Of a DNA stretch of 64,000 nt, positions 25,201-32,628 are shown one piece after another. The notes under the pieces were generated by a model that did no database searches, was not told the origin of the DNA, and saw nothing but the letters and a program-made list of their open reading frames with translations. The position numbers were made by a program, and so were the translations under genes. Origin of the DNA: Chitinophaga filiformis (GTDB taxonomy: Bacteria; Bacteroidota; Bacteroidia; Chitinophagales; Chitinophagaceae). The stretch spans positions 1 to 64,000 of the forward strand of contig NZ_JAKIRP010000013.1 of assembly GCF_021646545.1 (NCBI RefSeq), in the 5' to 3' direction. How positions within the stretch are numbered: the first letter of the stretch is position 1; the number at the start of each line of letters is the position of its first letter.

Positions 25201-25466
25201 AGCAATACAGGAAAGAGATCCTGCAATCCAGGTTACTGATGGTGGAAGGCAAAGTACAGCGGGAAGGTGAAGTGATACATGTTGTTGTACAGCGTTGTCA
25301 TAATCTGACAAAGTTATTGCATCACCTGACGGCAGTAAAGGAGGAAGATGTAACAGGCTCACAATCATCCGCAGAAAATATGCTTTTTGACATAGATGAG
25401 CAAGGTGCTCAGGGTCAGGAAAATACACAGGAGATCAGAATTCCCGAGGCAAGAAATTTCAGGTAA
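22245..25466 (+). CDS. dnaE2: DnaE2, error-prone DNA polymerase III alpha subunit
   Basis: A 1073-residue C-family polymerase of the short, damage-inducible type. N-terminal PHP domain (SNFSFLRGASHPEELVEQA, then ITDRNTL), catalytic aspartates in PPDIDVDFEHERREEV near residue 380, finger and clamp-binding regions, and a C-terminal OB fold (GLILVRQRPGTASGICFITI). It copies past lesions with ImuA and ImuB and causes induced mutation. As usual for DnaE2 it is shorter than replicative DnaE and does not carry a separate exonuclease. Last gene of the cassette. Confidence 0.95.
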   Translation: MNYIDLQVTSNFSFLRGASHPEELVEQAATYGYKEIAITDRNTLAGIVRAHVAAKKKDMRIIVGCRLDLMDGPSLLAYPTDKAAYSRLCRLLTKGNLRAEKGDCHLYKKDVYEHAEGMKFIAVPPDQLTTSFDFEATFKEALKEYGKHLGSQLYLAATRSYLGDDQKRIYQLSQLASRLHIPLIATNDIHYHSPERRQLQDILTCTREKCTIYNAGFRLHQNAERYLKPIPEMHRLFRQYPDAIKRTQEIAQACQFSLDSLKYVYPQELTSEGRTPQEELTHLAWQGARERYGEEIPEKISANIRHELSFIEEMNYASYFLTVHDIVRFARKQEILCQGRGSAANSTVCYCLGITSVDPTQIELLFERFISSARNEPPDIDVDFEHERREEVMQYIYKKYGRDRAAIVATVTQQHYKGAVRDVGKAMGLSVDTVNRLSSSIWHHMDEEFSEQRVAQTGLDTNDPHLKKVMELTEQMVGFPRQLGQHTGGFVITQDKLSDLCPILNARMEDRTCIEWNKDDIDALGFLKIDVLALGMLTCIRKAFDLAKAHHNKDFTLANIPAERKEVYEMISRADTIGVFQIESRAQQSMLPRLRPEKFYDLVIEVAIVRPGPIQGDMVHPYLRRRNKEEDPDYPSEELEGILSRTLGVPLFQEQAMQIAMVAADFTAAEADELRRSMATFKAKGIVAKFEKKLIEGMKKKGYDETFARRIFKQLEGFGSYGFPESHAASFALLVYVSSYLKCFHPDVFACALLNSMPMGFYQPAQIVIDARKHDVIVRQVDVNYSNWDNTLEEKINDKYCALRLGFRQIRSIQQDEIEVLVSARKTAYTSVLSIREAGVSQATLEKLADADAFRSLGLDRRQALWEISALGDRPIGMFSGGQSESAIEKPVALPKMTDAEHVVHDYSALSLSLKAHPVSFIREKLSMLHIRSIHELERMSDGMPVMVAGLILVRQRPGTASGICFITIEDETGHANLVVFQKLYQQYRKEILQSRLLMVEGKVQREGEVIHVVVQRCHNLTKLLHHLTAVKEEDVTGSQSSAENMLFDIDEQGAQGQENTQEIRIPEARNFR

Positions 25467-25534
25467 GCCGGCGGTGCATCTCTGATTGGCAGGATATATG
25501 CAGCAATAATAGTACATTCATCAAAATACGATCC

Positions 25535-25936
25535 ATGAAAAGGCCTTTTCTGCTACTGCTTACTGCGCTATTCTCCTCAATGGTCCATAGCCATGGACAA
25601 AATAATGATACCGCGTTTGCAGATATGATCTCAAAAGAATGGAGGTTACAGTTTTATGGAGACAACGGTAAAAGGCAGTCCCCTACTGCCAGACAGCAGG
25701 AAGGCAGGATGATCTTTTATAAAGACAATCGTGTGTTATCTATTGAAAACGGGAAAAAAGAGAATGGCAGCTGGCAATATGATGCCACTAAAAGACTGTT
25801 AACAATCACCGATAAGCAAACCAGGGAACAGACCCTGTACCAGGTAATAAAACTAGATCAGGATCAGTTCGTGGTTGGCTACAAGGACCCTGCAGGCGTC
25901 CTGTTGGAAATACATATGTTACCTGTTAAAAAATAG
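25535..25936 (+). CDS. Small secreted lipocalin-like protein
   Basis: A 133-residue protein with a Sec signal peptide (MKRPFLLLLTALFSSMVHSHG) and a small beta-rich body: SKEWRLQFYGDNGK, GRMIFYKDNRV, GSWQYDATKRLLTITDK and FVVGYKDPAG. This pattern of strands with a GSW-x-Y-x-L-TI core resembles the lipocalin-like domains of Bacteroidota lipoproteins, although there is no lipobox cysteine, so it is probably periplasmic. Function unknown. It is convergent with xth, the two stops lying one base apart, without an obvious terminator between. Confidence 0.7.
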   Translation: MKRPFLLLLTALFSSMVHSHGQNNDTAFADMISKEWRLQFYGDNGKRQSPTARQQEGRMIFYKDNRVLSIENGKKENGSWQYDATKRLLTITDKQTREQTLYQVIKLDQDQFVVGYKDPAGVLLEIHMLPVKK

Positions 25937-25937
25937 G

Positions 25938-26717
25938 TTATTTCGCTGTTACTTCAATCCATACAGGCGCATGATCGCTTGACTTTTCCCAGCCCCGCAC
26001 ATGGCGGTCAACTCCGGCGGCCTTGAGGCGTTTATCAAAATGGTGGCTCATGAGGAAGTGGTCGATGCGCAAGCCGGCATCGCGACCGTAGGCGTTCCTG
26101 AAATAGTCCCAGAAAGTATAGATCTTCTCTTCCGGGTACAGTTTGCGGATAGCATCTGTCCATCCCTGTGCCACCAGTTCCTGAAACGCCGCCCGTGTTT
26201 CTGGTCTGAACAGGGCATCATCCACCCAGCGTTCTGGTTTATAGACATCCTTTTCGGTGGGGATGACGTTATAATCGCCTGTCAGTATTACGGGAAAATC
26301 TTTAGACAGCAGTTCTTTTGAGTGTGCCGTGAGTCGCTTGAACCAATTGAGCTTATAGTCAAATTTCAGTCCGGGTACGGGATTTCCATTAGGCAGATAC
26401 AGGCACCCCAGTATGAAGTCGCCGTTGATCACGGCTTCGATATAACGGCTGTGGGTATCTTCCGGATCTCCGGGCAGTGCGCGTCTTATTTCTTCCACTT
26501 GTGCGGTGCGACTTAAGATTGCTACGCCATTCCAGCTTTTCTGTCCATGCCAGATGGCATTGTAGCCAGCATCTTTTATGGCAGCTTCAGGAAATTTCTC
26601 CTGCGGCGCTTTCAGCTCCTGTAAACAAACAACATCCGGCGCTGTCTCTTTCAGCCAGCGGAGTAAGACCGGTAAGCGTCCGTTGACGCCATTGACATTA
26701 TAAGTAGCTATCTTCAT
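25938..26717 (-). CDS. xth: Exodeoxyribonuclease III
   Basis: A 259-residue exonuclease/endonuclease/phosphatase-fold protein. N7-type motif at the start (KIATYNVNGVNGR), the metal glutamate in VVCLQELKAP, GDYNVIPTEKDVYKP, RIDHFLMS and the catalytic histidine in SSDHAPVWIEV are all present. It cuts DNA at abasic sites and removes nucleotides from 3' ends in base-excision repair. The start at 26717 is the only good ATG before the first motif. It is divergent from the AraC gene at 26841 and convergent with the small secreted protein gene. Confidence 0.94.
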   Translation of the reverse strand: MKIATYNVNGVNGRLPVLLRWLKETAPDVVCLQELKAPQEKFPEAAIKDAGYNAIWHGQKSWNGVAILSRTAQVEEIRRALPGDPEDTHSRYIEAVINGDFILGCLYLPNGNPVPGLKFDYKLNWFKRLTAHSKELLSKDFPVILTGDYNVIPTEKDVYKPERWVDDALFRPETRAAFQELVAQGWTDAIRKLYPEEKIYTFWDYFRNAYGRDAGLRIDHFLMSHHFDKRLKAAGVDRHVRGWEKSSDHAPVWIEVTAK

Positions 26718-26828
26718 AATAATCGGCTTGGTTCAATTGCGTATTTACTTCCGCAACGAAGATAAGGGTTATGCAAGATCATACCACCAAGCTGGGCCTT
26801 GTTTATAACACACAACCAAAAAAGGCCA

Positions 26829-26836
26829 TAAATTTG
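26829..26836 (+). promoter_or_regulatory. -7 box immediately before the AraC start
   Basis: TAAATTTG matches TAnnTTTG and ends 4 bp before the ATG at 26841, implying a leaderless or nearly leaderless message. No TTTG box at a proper distance. Confidence 0.4.
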
Positions 26837-26840
26837 CAAC

Positions 26841-27689
26841 ATGGAACATCTGCTGAAACATTTTTTTTCCAAGACGATAGGCTGCCTTGATTTTGACGCC
26901 GCTACGGCAGGCGATATCAGGTATGACGATTACAATTCCTTCATTAAGATCCTTTTTGTTGAAGCGGGGGCTGAGGTGATGGTGGATTTCCGGGAATACA
27001 GGCTGGAACAGGATGCGTTGTTTTTTATACAGGACGGACAATGGTATAAGTTCTCCGGTAAGGGCACCTTATTATATTATAACCGCGATTTCTATTGTGT
27101 GCAGATCCATGATAAGGAAGTAGCCTGTGATGGTCTGTTATATAATAATGTGTATGAAATACCGGTGGTATTGCTGGATGCGGAAGCCTCGCGGCAAACC
27201 AGGCACCTGATACAGGAAATAAAGCAGGAAGCGATCAATGAGGAAAGTAATATGGAAGAAATGATCCGTATTTTCCTGAAGCAACTTATTATACGTTCCA
27301 CCCGTATGTGGAAGAAAGCACATGATCTGGCAGATAGCGGTATAGCCCAGGAAGTGGAGTTTATCAGGAAATTCAGTCAGCTGGTGGAAGCGCATTATAC
27401 TACTCATCATAATGTGGCCGATTATGCCAACTTATTAAATATTACGCCGAAAGCGCTGAGTAAAAGGATCTCGAGGCATAGTTCGAAGAGTCCTAATGAT
27501 ATTATTAAGGAGCGTATTATCCTGGAAGCAAAAAGGCTGCTGATACATACAGATCTCAGTGTAAAGGAGATCGGTTATAAGCTGGGATATGAAGATCCGG
27601 CATATTTCGTGCGTCTTTTTACCAACCAGGTGGACGCTTCCCCCCTTCTTTTCCGAAAAAAATACACTGAGGGGGAAAAAGTACAATAA
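26841..27689 (+). CDS. AraC-family transcriptional regulator next to an esterase gene
   Basis: A 282-residue regulator: N-terminal cupin-like sensing part (about 1-170, ILFVEAGAEVMVDFREYRL) and C-terminal double helix-turn-helix (about 185-282: HNVADYANLLNITPKALSKRI and LSVKEIGYKLGYEDPAYFVRLF). It is transcribed towards the alpha/beta hydrolase gene 88 bp further on, which has its own promoter. The usual arrangement is that such a regulator activates the neighbouring enzyme gene. Ligand unknown. Confidence 0.9.
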   Translation: MEHLLKHFFSKTIGCLDFDAATAGDIRYDDYNSFIKILFVEAGAEVMVDFREYRLEQDALFFIQDGQWYKFSGKGTLLYYNRDFYCVQIHDKEVACDGLLYNNVYEIPVVLLDAEASRQTRHLIQEIKQEAINEESNMEEMIRIFLKQLIIRSTRMWKKAHDLADSGIAQEVEFIRKFSQLVEAHYTTHHNVADYANLLNITPKALSKRISRHSSKSPNDIIKERIILEAKRLLIHTDLSVKEIGYKLGYEDPAYFVRLFTNQVDASPLLFRKKYTEGEKVQ

Positions 27690-27705
27690 GTGTCGCCATT
27701 CGTGC

Positions 27706-27737
27706 ATTGTTCCCCTTTCCCTGCTGCAGTAGTTTTG
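27706..27737 (+). promoter_or_regulatory. Promoter of the alpha/beta hydrolase gene
   Basis: ATTG (27706-27709), 20 bp, TAGTTTTG (27730-27737); close match to the Bacteroidota consensus, 40 bp before the ATG. Confidence 0.58.
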
Positions 27738-27777
27738 TGTTATCAAATTAAAACAATCACATTCAACGACACACAAA

Positions 27778-28806
27778 ATGAAAAAGCAAATACTTTCACT
27801 CGCAGCATCCACTTTATTAAGTATAGGCGCAATGGCACAGAATATCAATCCAGATAATGATCCTAACATCGACAGTCACACGAAGGCGTTCCTTCATGCC
27901 TTGAATAACAGTGGCGGCGCCCCCTTGGAAACATTGTCTCCTAAAGATGCCCGTGCGGTACTGGTTGGCGCACAATCGAGCGTGAAAGTGGATATTTCCG
28001 GTATTACCGTAACTGAAAAGACGATTACCCAGGACGGACAAACTGTAAAACTGCATATTGTTCGCCCGGAAGGAGCTAAGGGAGTATTGCCGGTATTTAT
28101 GTTCTTCCATGGCGGTGGATGGGTATTAGGTGATTTCCCTACCCACCAGCGACTGGTACGCGACCTGGTAGTAACATCAGGAGCAGCAGCGGTATTCGTT
28201 GACTATACCCCATCTCCGGAAGCGCATTATCCGGTAGCTATCAATCAGGCGTATGCAGCTACTAAATGGGTAGCAGCCAATGGCAAAGAGATCAATGTAG
28301 ATGGAAAACGCCTGGCAGTAGCCGGTAACAGTGTTGGTGGTAATATGGCCGCTGTAGTAGCGCTCATGGCGAAAGATAAAAATGGTCCTGCTATTAAATT
28401 TCAATTACTCTTATGGCCAGTGACAGACGCTAACTTTGAGACCGGTTCTTACAACCAGTTCGCAGAACAGCGTTTCCTGACTAAAAATATGATGAAATGG
28501 TTCTGGGATAATTATACAACAGACCAGGCAGCGAGAAAAGAAATTTATGCTTCTCCATTACAGGCAACACTGGAACAGCTGAAAGGCTTACCTCCAGCGC
28601 TGGTGCAGACTGCCGAAAACGATGTATTGCGTGATGAAGGTGAAGCATATGCCCGCAAGATGGACGCTGCAGGTGTGAAGGTTACAATGGTAAGATACAA
28701 CGGCGCCATTCATGATTATGGTCTGCTGAACCCTATCGCAAACACACCGACCACACGTTCTGCTATGTTGCAGGCAGGAAATGAACTGAAAGTTTACCTG
28801 AAATAA
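27778..28806 (+). CDS. Secreted alpha/beta hydrolase of the HSL (acetyl esterase) family
   Basis: A 342-residue protein with a signal peptide (MKKQILSLAASTLLSIGAMA, cut before QNIN). Oxyanion motif HGGGW, nucleophile in GNSVGGNM, acid in ENDVLRDEGEAYA and histidine in NGAIHDYG are in the right order for hormone-sensitive-lipase-like carboxylesterases. It would hydrolyse short-chain esters in the periplasm or outside. A strong terminator follows. Its neighbour upstream is an AraC regulator in the same direction. Family clear, natural substrate unknown. Confidence 0.9.
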   Translation: MKKQILSLAASTLLSIGAMAQNINPDNDPNIDSHTKAFLHALNNSGGAPLETLSPKDARAVLVGAQSSVKVDISGITVTEKTITQDGQTVKLHIVRPEGAKGVLPVFMFFHGGGWVLGDFPTHQRLVRDLVVTSGAAAVFVDYTPSPEAHYPVAINQAYAATKWVAANGKEINVDGKRLAVAGNSVGGNMAAVVALMAKDKNGPAIKFQLLLWPVTDANFETGSYNQFAEQRFLTKNMMKWFWDNYTTDQAARKEIYASPLQATLEQLKGLPPALVQTAENDVLRDEGEAYARKMDAAGVKVTMVRYNGAIHDYGLLNPIANTPTTRSAMLQAGNELKVYLK

Positions 28807-28826
28807 GCGAAGGTTCACTGGAAAAG

Positions 28827-28872
28827 GGTAGCCTCTGACAGCATCGGAATGCAGTCAGAGGCTACCTTCTTT
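28827..28872 (+). terminator. Strong terminator after the esterase gene
   Basis: GGTAGCCTCTGAC (28827-28839) and GTCAGAGGCTACC (28854-28866) form a perfect 13-bp stem; the 14-nt loop can itself fold (GCAT, CGGA, ATGC). Followed by TTCTTTTG. Confidence 0.85.
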
Positions 28873-29148
28873 TGTATAGGCGTAAAGGTGAGTGGTGGGA
28901 TTTTTGTTTTTTTAACGAGGGGTTAACTAAAATACCGGGAGAGAGGAGTATCATTGTTGAATGAGCACGTAAGTTTGTCAAAAAAACATCCACTGTAACC
29001 GGCAGCCTAACCGTTTATTCCATAAAGAGATTATTGTTGTTTTTTTACGTTCGCACCACTTAACATACCTCCTGATGCAACAATGTCTGCATTAAGATTT
29101 GTTGCAAGAATAGATTAAAATTTGTTGACACTCGTAAACAACAACGAT

Positions 29149-29352
29149 ATGATGACGTTCAAACCTGCACCAATTAAGCCCAAATTTGACGAGGAACGAA
29201 TCCTGAATCCTTATCAGTACGTCAAGCTTGTAGAAACAAACATCAATGCTATTGAAACTGCCAGATTTGTACCTCCACCATTAGGCAGCAACCAGATCCT
29301 GGGGCATGTCCGGGTTAAATTTAAGCCAGGGTACCGATATACTACTGTTTAA
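29149..29352 (+). CDS. Small protein of unknown function, 67 residues
   Basis: Starts with two ATG codons (MMTFKPAPIKP); a TTG nine codons upstream is less likely. The protein is basic and proline-rich (PAPIKPKFDEER, RFVPPPLGSNQI) and ends FKPGYRYTTV; no signal peptide, cysteine or membrane segment. Not recognised. It precedes the lysine-forming dehydrogenase by 161 bp in the same direction, with a promoter box in between. Two 14-bp near-identical words, ATTAAGATTTGTTG (29091) and ATTAAAATTTGTTG (29114), lie just upstream and could be regulator sites. Real gene status is uncertain. Confidence 0.45.
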   Translation: MMTFKPAPIKPKFDEERILNPYQYVKLVETNINAIETARFVPPPLGSNQILGHVRVKFKPGYRYTTV

Positions 29353-29486
29353 ACCAGCTAGAGATGTCTGATCCTAATATCCCTATCCATATGGATAATT
29401 GAGATAACCATGGAACTCCGCTCAATGTGGAACCACCTGTCGATGCATATCCATAGCAGTCAGTAAGATCAAAGACGAATAAGTAT

Positions 29487-29494
29487 TATATTTG
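29487..29494 (+). promoter_or_regulatory. -7 box before the lysine-forming dehydrogenase
   Basis: TATATTTG, perfect TAnnTTTG, 19 bp before the ATG at 29514. No TTTG at the expected distance upstream. Confidence 0.5.
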
Positions 29495-29513
29495 GTTACA
29501 CCAAAACCCGAAT

Positions 29514-30713
29514 ATGTTACACATTGGTCTTATAAGGGAGGAGAAACAGCCACATGATAACAGAGTAGCATTTACGCCGCAGCAATGTCAGTGGATCATC
29601 AAACACAACCCGCAGGTAAGCATTACTGTTCAGCCATCTGCCTGGCGATGTTTTACTGATGATGAGTATACAGCTGCCGGTATTCCTCTTTCTGAAGACC
29701 TCTCCCATTGTGAGGTGTTGTTAGGAATAAAGGAAGTACCCGCAGAGAAATTGTTGCCCGGGAAAAAATACCTGTTCTTTTCCCATACACGCAAAAAGCA
29801 GCCGCACAACAAACATATGCTGCAGACCATTCTGCAACGGAATATTACCCTGATCGACTATGAATGCCTGGTGCATGAAGACGGTCAGCGGATACTGGGA
29901 TTCGGATTCTTTGCCGGTGTGGTTGGCGCACACAACGGATTGCTGACCTATGGTAAGAAGACCGGGATGTATAATCTGGTACCAGTACATCAATGTCATG
30001 ATTTTAAAGAGCTGATCAATCATTATTTCGGGGCGAAACTGCCTCCGCTGAAGATCGTTATTACCGGCTCTGGTCGCGTGGCAGCAGGAACGCTGGAGGT
30101 AATGGGATTACTGGGTATCAAATATATTCCGCCAGAGGAGTTCCTGATCAACACGTATGCTTATCCAGTATACACACAGCTAAAGGCAGGGGAACTATAT
30201 CTCCGGAAAACAGATAAAACATATAGCAGGGAAGACTTCCATCTCCATCCCGAGCAATACGACTGCCGCTTTCTGCCATTTGTGACGGCGACAGATATTC
30301 TCATGAATGGTATTTACTGGGATCAGCGCATTCCACCACTGTTCACCTGGAATGACCTGGCGAAAGATAATTTCCGTATTAAGGTCATCGCTGACATCAC
30401 AGATGACACTAACGGCTCGATCCCTTCCAATCTGGGAGATTCCAGTATTGATGATCCTGTATATGGGGTGGACAGACACACCAGGCAGCGCACAGCTCCT
30501 TACCTGCCGGATACACTGGATATGATGTGCGTCAGCAATCTGCCGAATGAACTTCCACGGGATGCATCGCAGTATTTTGGCGACCAGCTGATGAAATACG
30601 TCTTTGATGAATTGCAGCGACCCGACAGCGTAGTTGTTCATAACGCTACTATTGCGGACAAAGGTGCACTGACGGAGCGGTTTGAATATCTAAGGGATTA
30701 TGTGGAAGAATAA
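29514..30713 (+). CDS. Saccharopine dehydrogenase-type (lysine-forming) oxidoreductase
   Basis: A 399-residue member of the alanine dehydrogenase/transhydrogenase/saccharopine dehydrogenase family. The N-terminal GLIREEKQPHDNRVAFTP carries the conserved K/R and substrate residues, HTRKKQPHN and FGFFAGVVGAHNGL follow, and VITGSGRVAAGTLEVM is the NAD loop near residue 185. SNLPNELPRDAS near the C-terminus is typical. It probably interconverts saccharopine and lysine plus 2-oxoglutarate with NAD+; a lysine 6-dehydrogenase-like role is possible. Cytosolic. Its 3' end is followed by two degenerate copies of itself (see 30658-30841). Confidence 0.85.
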   Translation: MLHIGLIREEKQPHDNRVAFTPQQCQWIIKHNPQVSITVQPSAWRCFTDDEYTAAGIPLSEDLSHCEVLLGIKEVPAEKLLPGKKYLFFSHTRKKQPHNKHMLQTILQRNITLIDYECLVHEDGQRILGFGFFAGVVGAHNGLLTYGKKTGMYNLVPVHQCHDFKELINHYFGAKLPPLKIVITGSGRVAAGTLEVMGLLGIKYIPPEEFLINTYAYPVYTQLKAGELYLRKTDKTYSREDFHLHPEQYDCRFLPFVTATDILMNGIYWDQRIPPLFTWNDLAKDNFRIKVIADITDDTNGSIPSNLGDSSIDDPVYGVDRHTRQRTAPYLPDTLDMMCVSNLPNELPRDASQYFGDQLMKYVFDELQRPDSVVVHNATIADKGALTERFEYLRDYVEE

Positions 30714-30841
30714 AAAGCTGTAAAGTGCGTTGAACAGGCGATTTGAGTACTTGAAGGATTATTCAGAGGAATGATGGGCTGTAATGGCTCACAAACCAGG
30801 CTGTTTGAGTACTTGAAGAATTATGTAGAGAGGCTATAAAA
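30658..30841 (+). repeat. Three tandem copies of the 3' end of the lysine-forming dehydrogenase gene
   Basis: The last codons of the gene (FEYLRDYVEE, stop) recur twice downstream, 61 and 62 bp on: copy 2 reads FEYLKDYSEE plus stop, copy 3 FEYLKNYVERL plus stop. The flanking bases align as well. Copies 2 and 3 share TTTGAGTACTTGAAG exactly, while the gene has synonymous changes. Only the first copy is translated, since the others follow a stop codon. Confidence 0.85.
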
Positions 30842-30850
30842 AGGCGCTGA

Positions 30851-31579
30851 CTACAGGTACAGATAATACGGCTGTAATAATGATATGAACGCCGGCGTAT
30901 ACTCGTTGTGATCTGCCCCCCTGATCGCCATTGATTCCATCTTTGGTTCGCGCTGTTCTCTGCTAAAGATGCCTATGCTGCGGAAATATTCATGCCGTTC
31001 ACTCTGTTTCACATGTAATACATCGTTCAGATAAAATCCGGCTGTACCAGCCATCGCCACAAAGTCACTAAATGGGCGATAAGGCAATAGAATAGAAAAC
31101 TCTCCTCCTGGCTTCAGTTGCCTGTCAATTACTTTCAACAGGTCGCTATAGTCCAGCGTAGTGGCATGCATCGCCTGGTTACGCTGATGATTGTTGCTTT
31201 TCAGATCTGATTCGTAAAAAGGAGGATTGGTAATGATGAAATCATATTGTCCGCCAGCAGCCATTTCTCTCGCGTCTGTTGCTATGACCTGCAGTCGTTC
31301 GCTCCAGGGAGAAGCAGTAAAGTTCGCCCTCGCCTGATCAGCAGCAGCGGCATCCAGTTCGATACCGGTAATAGTCGCCGCAGGCAATTGTTGCGCCAGC
31401 ATGAGAGACAACAGTCCCGTACCTGTGCCGATATCGAGTATCCGTCGCAGGCCCGGCTTATTTGCCTGGAGATATGCAGCCGTACAGGCGCCCTGCAGGC
31501 AGGCGTCTGTACAAACCTTCATCGCGCAGGCCTCCTGGTGTACAGTGAATTGTTTAAAACGGAAATAGTGATTCGCCAT
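30851..31579 (-). CDS. trmN6: tRNA1(Val) adenine-37 N6-methyltransferase (TrmN6/YfiC type)
   Basis: A 242-residue class I methyltransferase. SAM loop ILDIGTGTGLLSLMLA (46-61), acidic residue in TGIELDAAAADQA and the amino-methylase motif IITNPPFYESDL (about 114-125) match N6-adenine methylases; the N-terminal FRFKQFTVHQEACAMKVCTDA is diagnostic of the YfiC group that methylates A37 of tRNA-Val. Downstream of tsaD by 8 bp, so probably cotranscribed with it; both act on tRNA position 37, a sensible pairing. Convergent with the lysine-forming dehydrogenase. Confidence 0.88.
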   Translation of the reverse strand: MANHYFRFKQFTVHQEACAMKVCTDACLQGACTAAYLQANKPGLRRILDIGTGTGLLSLMLAQQLPAATITGIELDAAAADQARANFTASPWSERLQVIATDAREMAAGGQYDFIITNPPFYESDLKSNNHQRNQAMHATTLDYSDLLKVIDRQLKPGGEFSILLPYRPFSDFVAMAGTAGFYLNDVLHVKQSERHEYFRSIGIFSREQREPKMESMAIRGADHNEYTPAFISLLQPYYLYL

Positions 31580-31587
31580 CGTCCTTA

Positions 31588-32598
31588 CTAATGATCAAAA
31601 CCTGCCCTTGCTCCGGGTACAGCATCCAGTCCTACAAATTCTCCTGCCTGGTATTTATACCAGGCTGTTATTGCTATCATAGCCGCATTATCGGTACAGT
31701 ATTCGAACTTCGGAATGTAAGTCTGCCAGCCGTACTTTTCGCCATATTGCTGTAAGGCTGTCCGCAGACCGGAATTAGCACTTACGCCTCCGGCGATGCC
31801 TATCTGCTTAATACCTGTTTCTTTGGAAGCCTTCGCCAGTTTGTTCATCAGGATGCTGACAATACGATGCTGAATGGAAGCGCAGATATCCGCCATATTA
31901 TTCTCCGTAAACTGCGGATCTTTCTGCTGTTGTTCCTGCAGGAAGTAAAGGATAGACGTTTTTAATCCGCTGAAGCTAAAGTTCAAACCGGGGATCTGGG
32001 GCTCGGGAAACTTGAATCTGTCGGGATTTCCCTGACGGGCATATTTATCGATAAGCGGGCCCCCGGGATAAGGTAAGCCCAGTAATTTGGCGCTTTTGTC
32101 GAAGGCCTCTCCCGCCGCGTCGTCCAGTGTTTCACCGATGACTTTCATATTGAGAGGACCGTCACAGCGTACGATCTGGGTATGTCCGCCGGAAACGGTC
32201 AGACAAAGAAAAGGGAACGACGGTTTTTCTTTCCCGATAAAATTAGCCAGTACGTGCGCCTGCATATGGTGTACTGCAATCAGCGGAACATCCAGTGCTA
32301 GCGCCATAGATTTGGCGAAGCAACTGCCTACCAGCAGGGAGCCTATCAGGCCTGGCGCCTGTGTAAAGGCAATGGCATTCAGCTCCTCTTTGCGGACGCC
32401 TGCCGCTTTCAGGGCCTGGTCGACTACGGGGACAATATTTTCCTGGTGCGCACGGGATGCCAGTTCCGGCACTACACCACCATATTGCTCATGAATAGTT
32501 TGATTGGCAATAAAATTAGACAGGATCTCCCCATCGGCCAGCACGGAAGCGCTCGTTTCATCGCACGAAGACTCTATGGCCAGTATTTTTACAGACAT
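31588..32598 (-). CDS. tsaD: tRNA N6-threonylcarbamoyladenosine transferase TsaD
   Basis: A 336-residue ASKHA-fold protein. ILAIESSCDETSASV at the start, the metal histidines in VHHMQAHVLANF and TVSGGHTQIV, and the C-terminal AGGVSANSGLR are the canonical motifs. With TsaB and TsaE it transfers the threonylcarbamoyl group to A37 of ANN-decoding tRNAs; essential in most bacteria. A TACCTTTG box lies 5 bp before its ATG. Its partner genes are not in the window. Confidence 0.97.
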   Translation of the reverse strand: MSVKILAIESSCDETSASVLADGEILSNFIANQTIHEQYGGVVPELASRAHQENIVPVVDQALKAAGVRKEELNAIAFTQAPGLIGSLLVGSCFAKSMALALDVPLIAVHHMQAHVLANFIGKEKPSFPFLCLTVSGGHTQIVRCDGPLNMKVIGETLDDAAGEAFDKSAKLLGLPYPGGPLIDKYARQGNPDRFKFPEPQIPGLNFSFSGLKTSILYFLQEQQQKDPQFTENNMADICASIQHRIVSILMNKLAKASKETGIKQIGIAGGVSANSGLRTALQQYGEKYGWQTYIPKFEYCTDNAAMIAITAWYKYQAGEFVGLDAVPGARAGFDH

Positions 32599-32603
32599 GC
32601 CCG

Positions 32604-32611
32604 CAAAGGTA
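32604..32611 (-). promoter_or_regulatory. -7 box immediately before tsaD
   Basis: TACCTTTG on the minus strand, a perfect TAnnTTTG, ends 5 bp before the ATG, again implying a very short or absent leader. No clear -33 box. Confidence 0.5.
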
Positions 32612-32628
32612 GGAAATTATAGCCTTTA

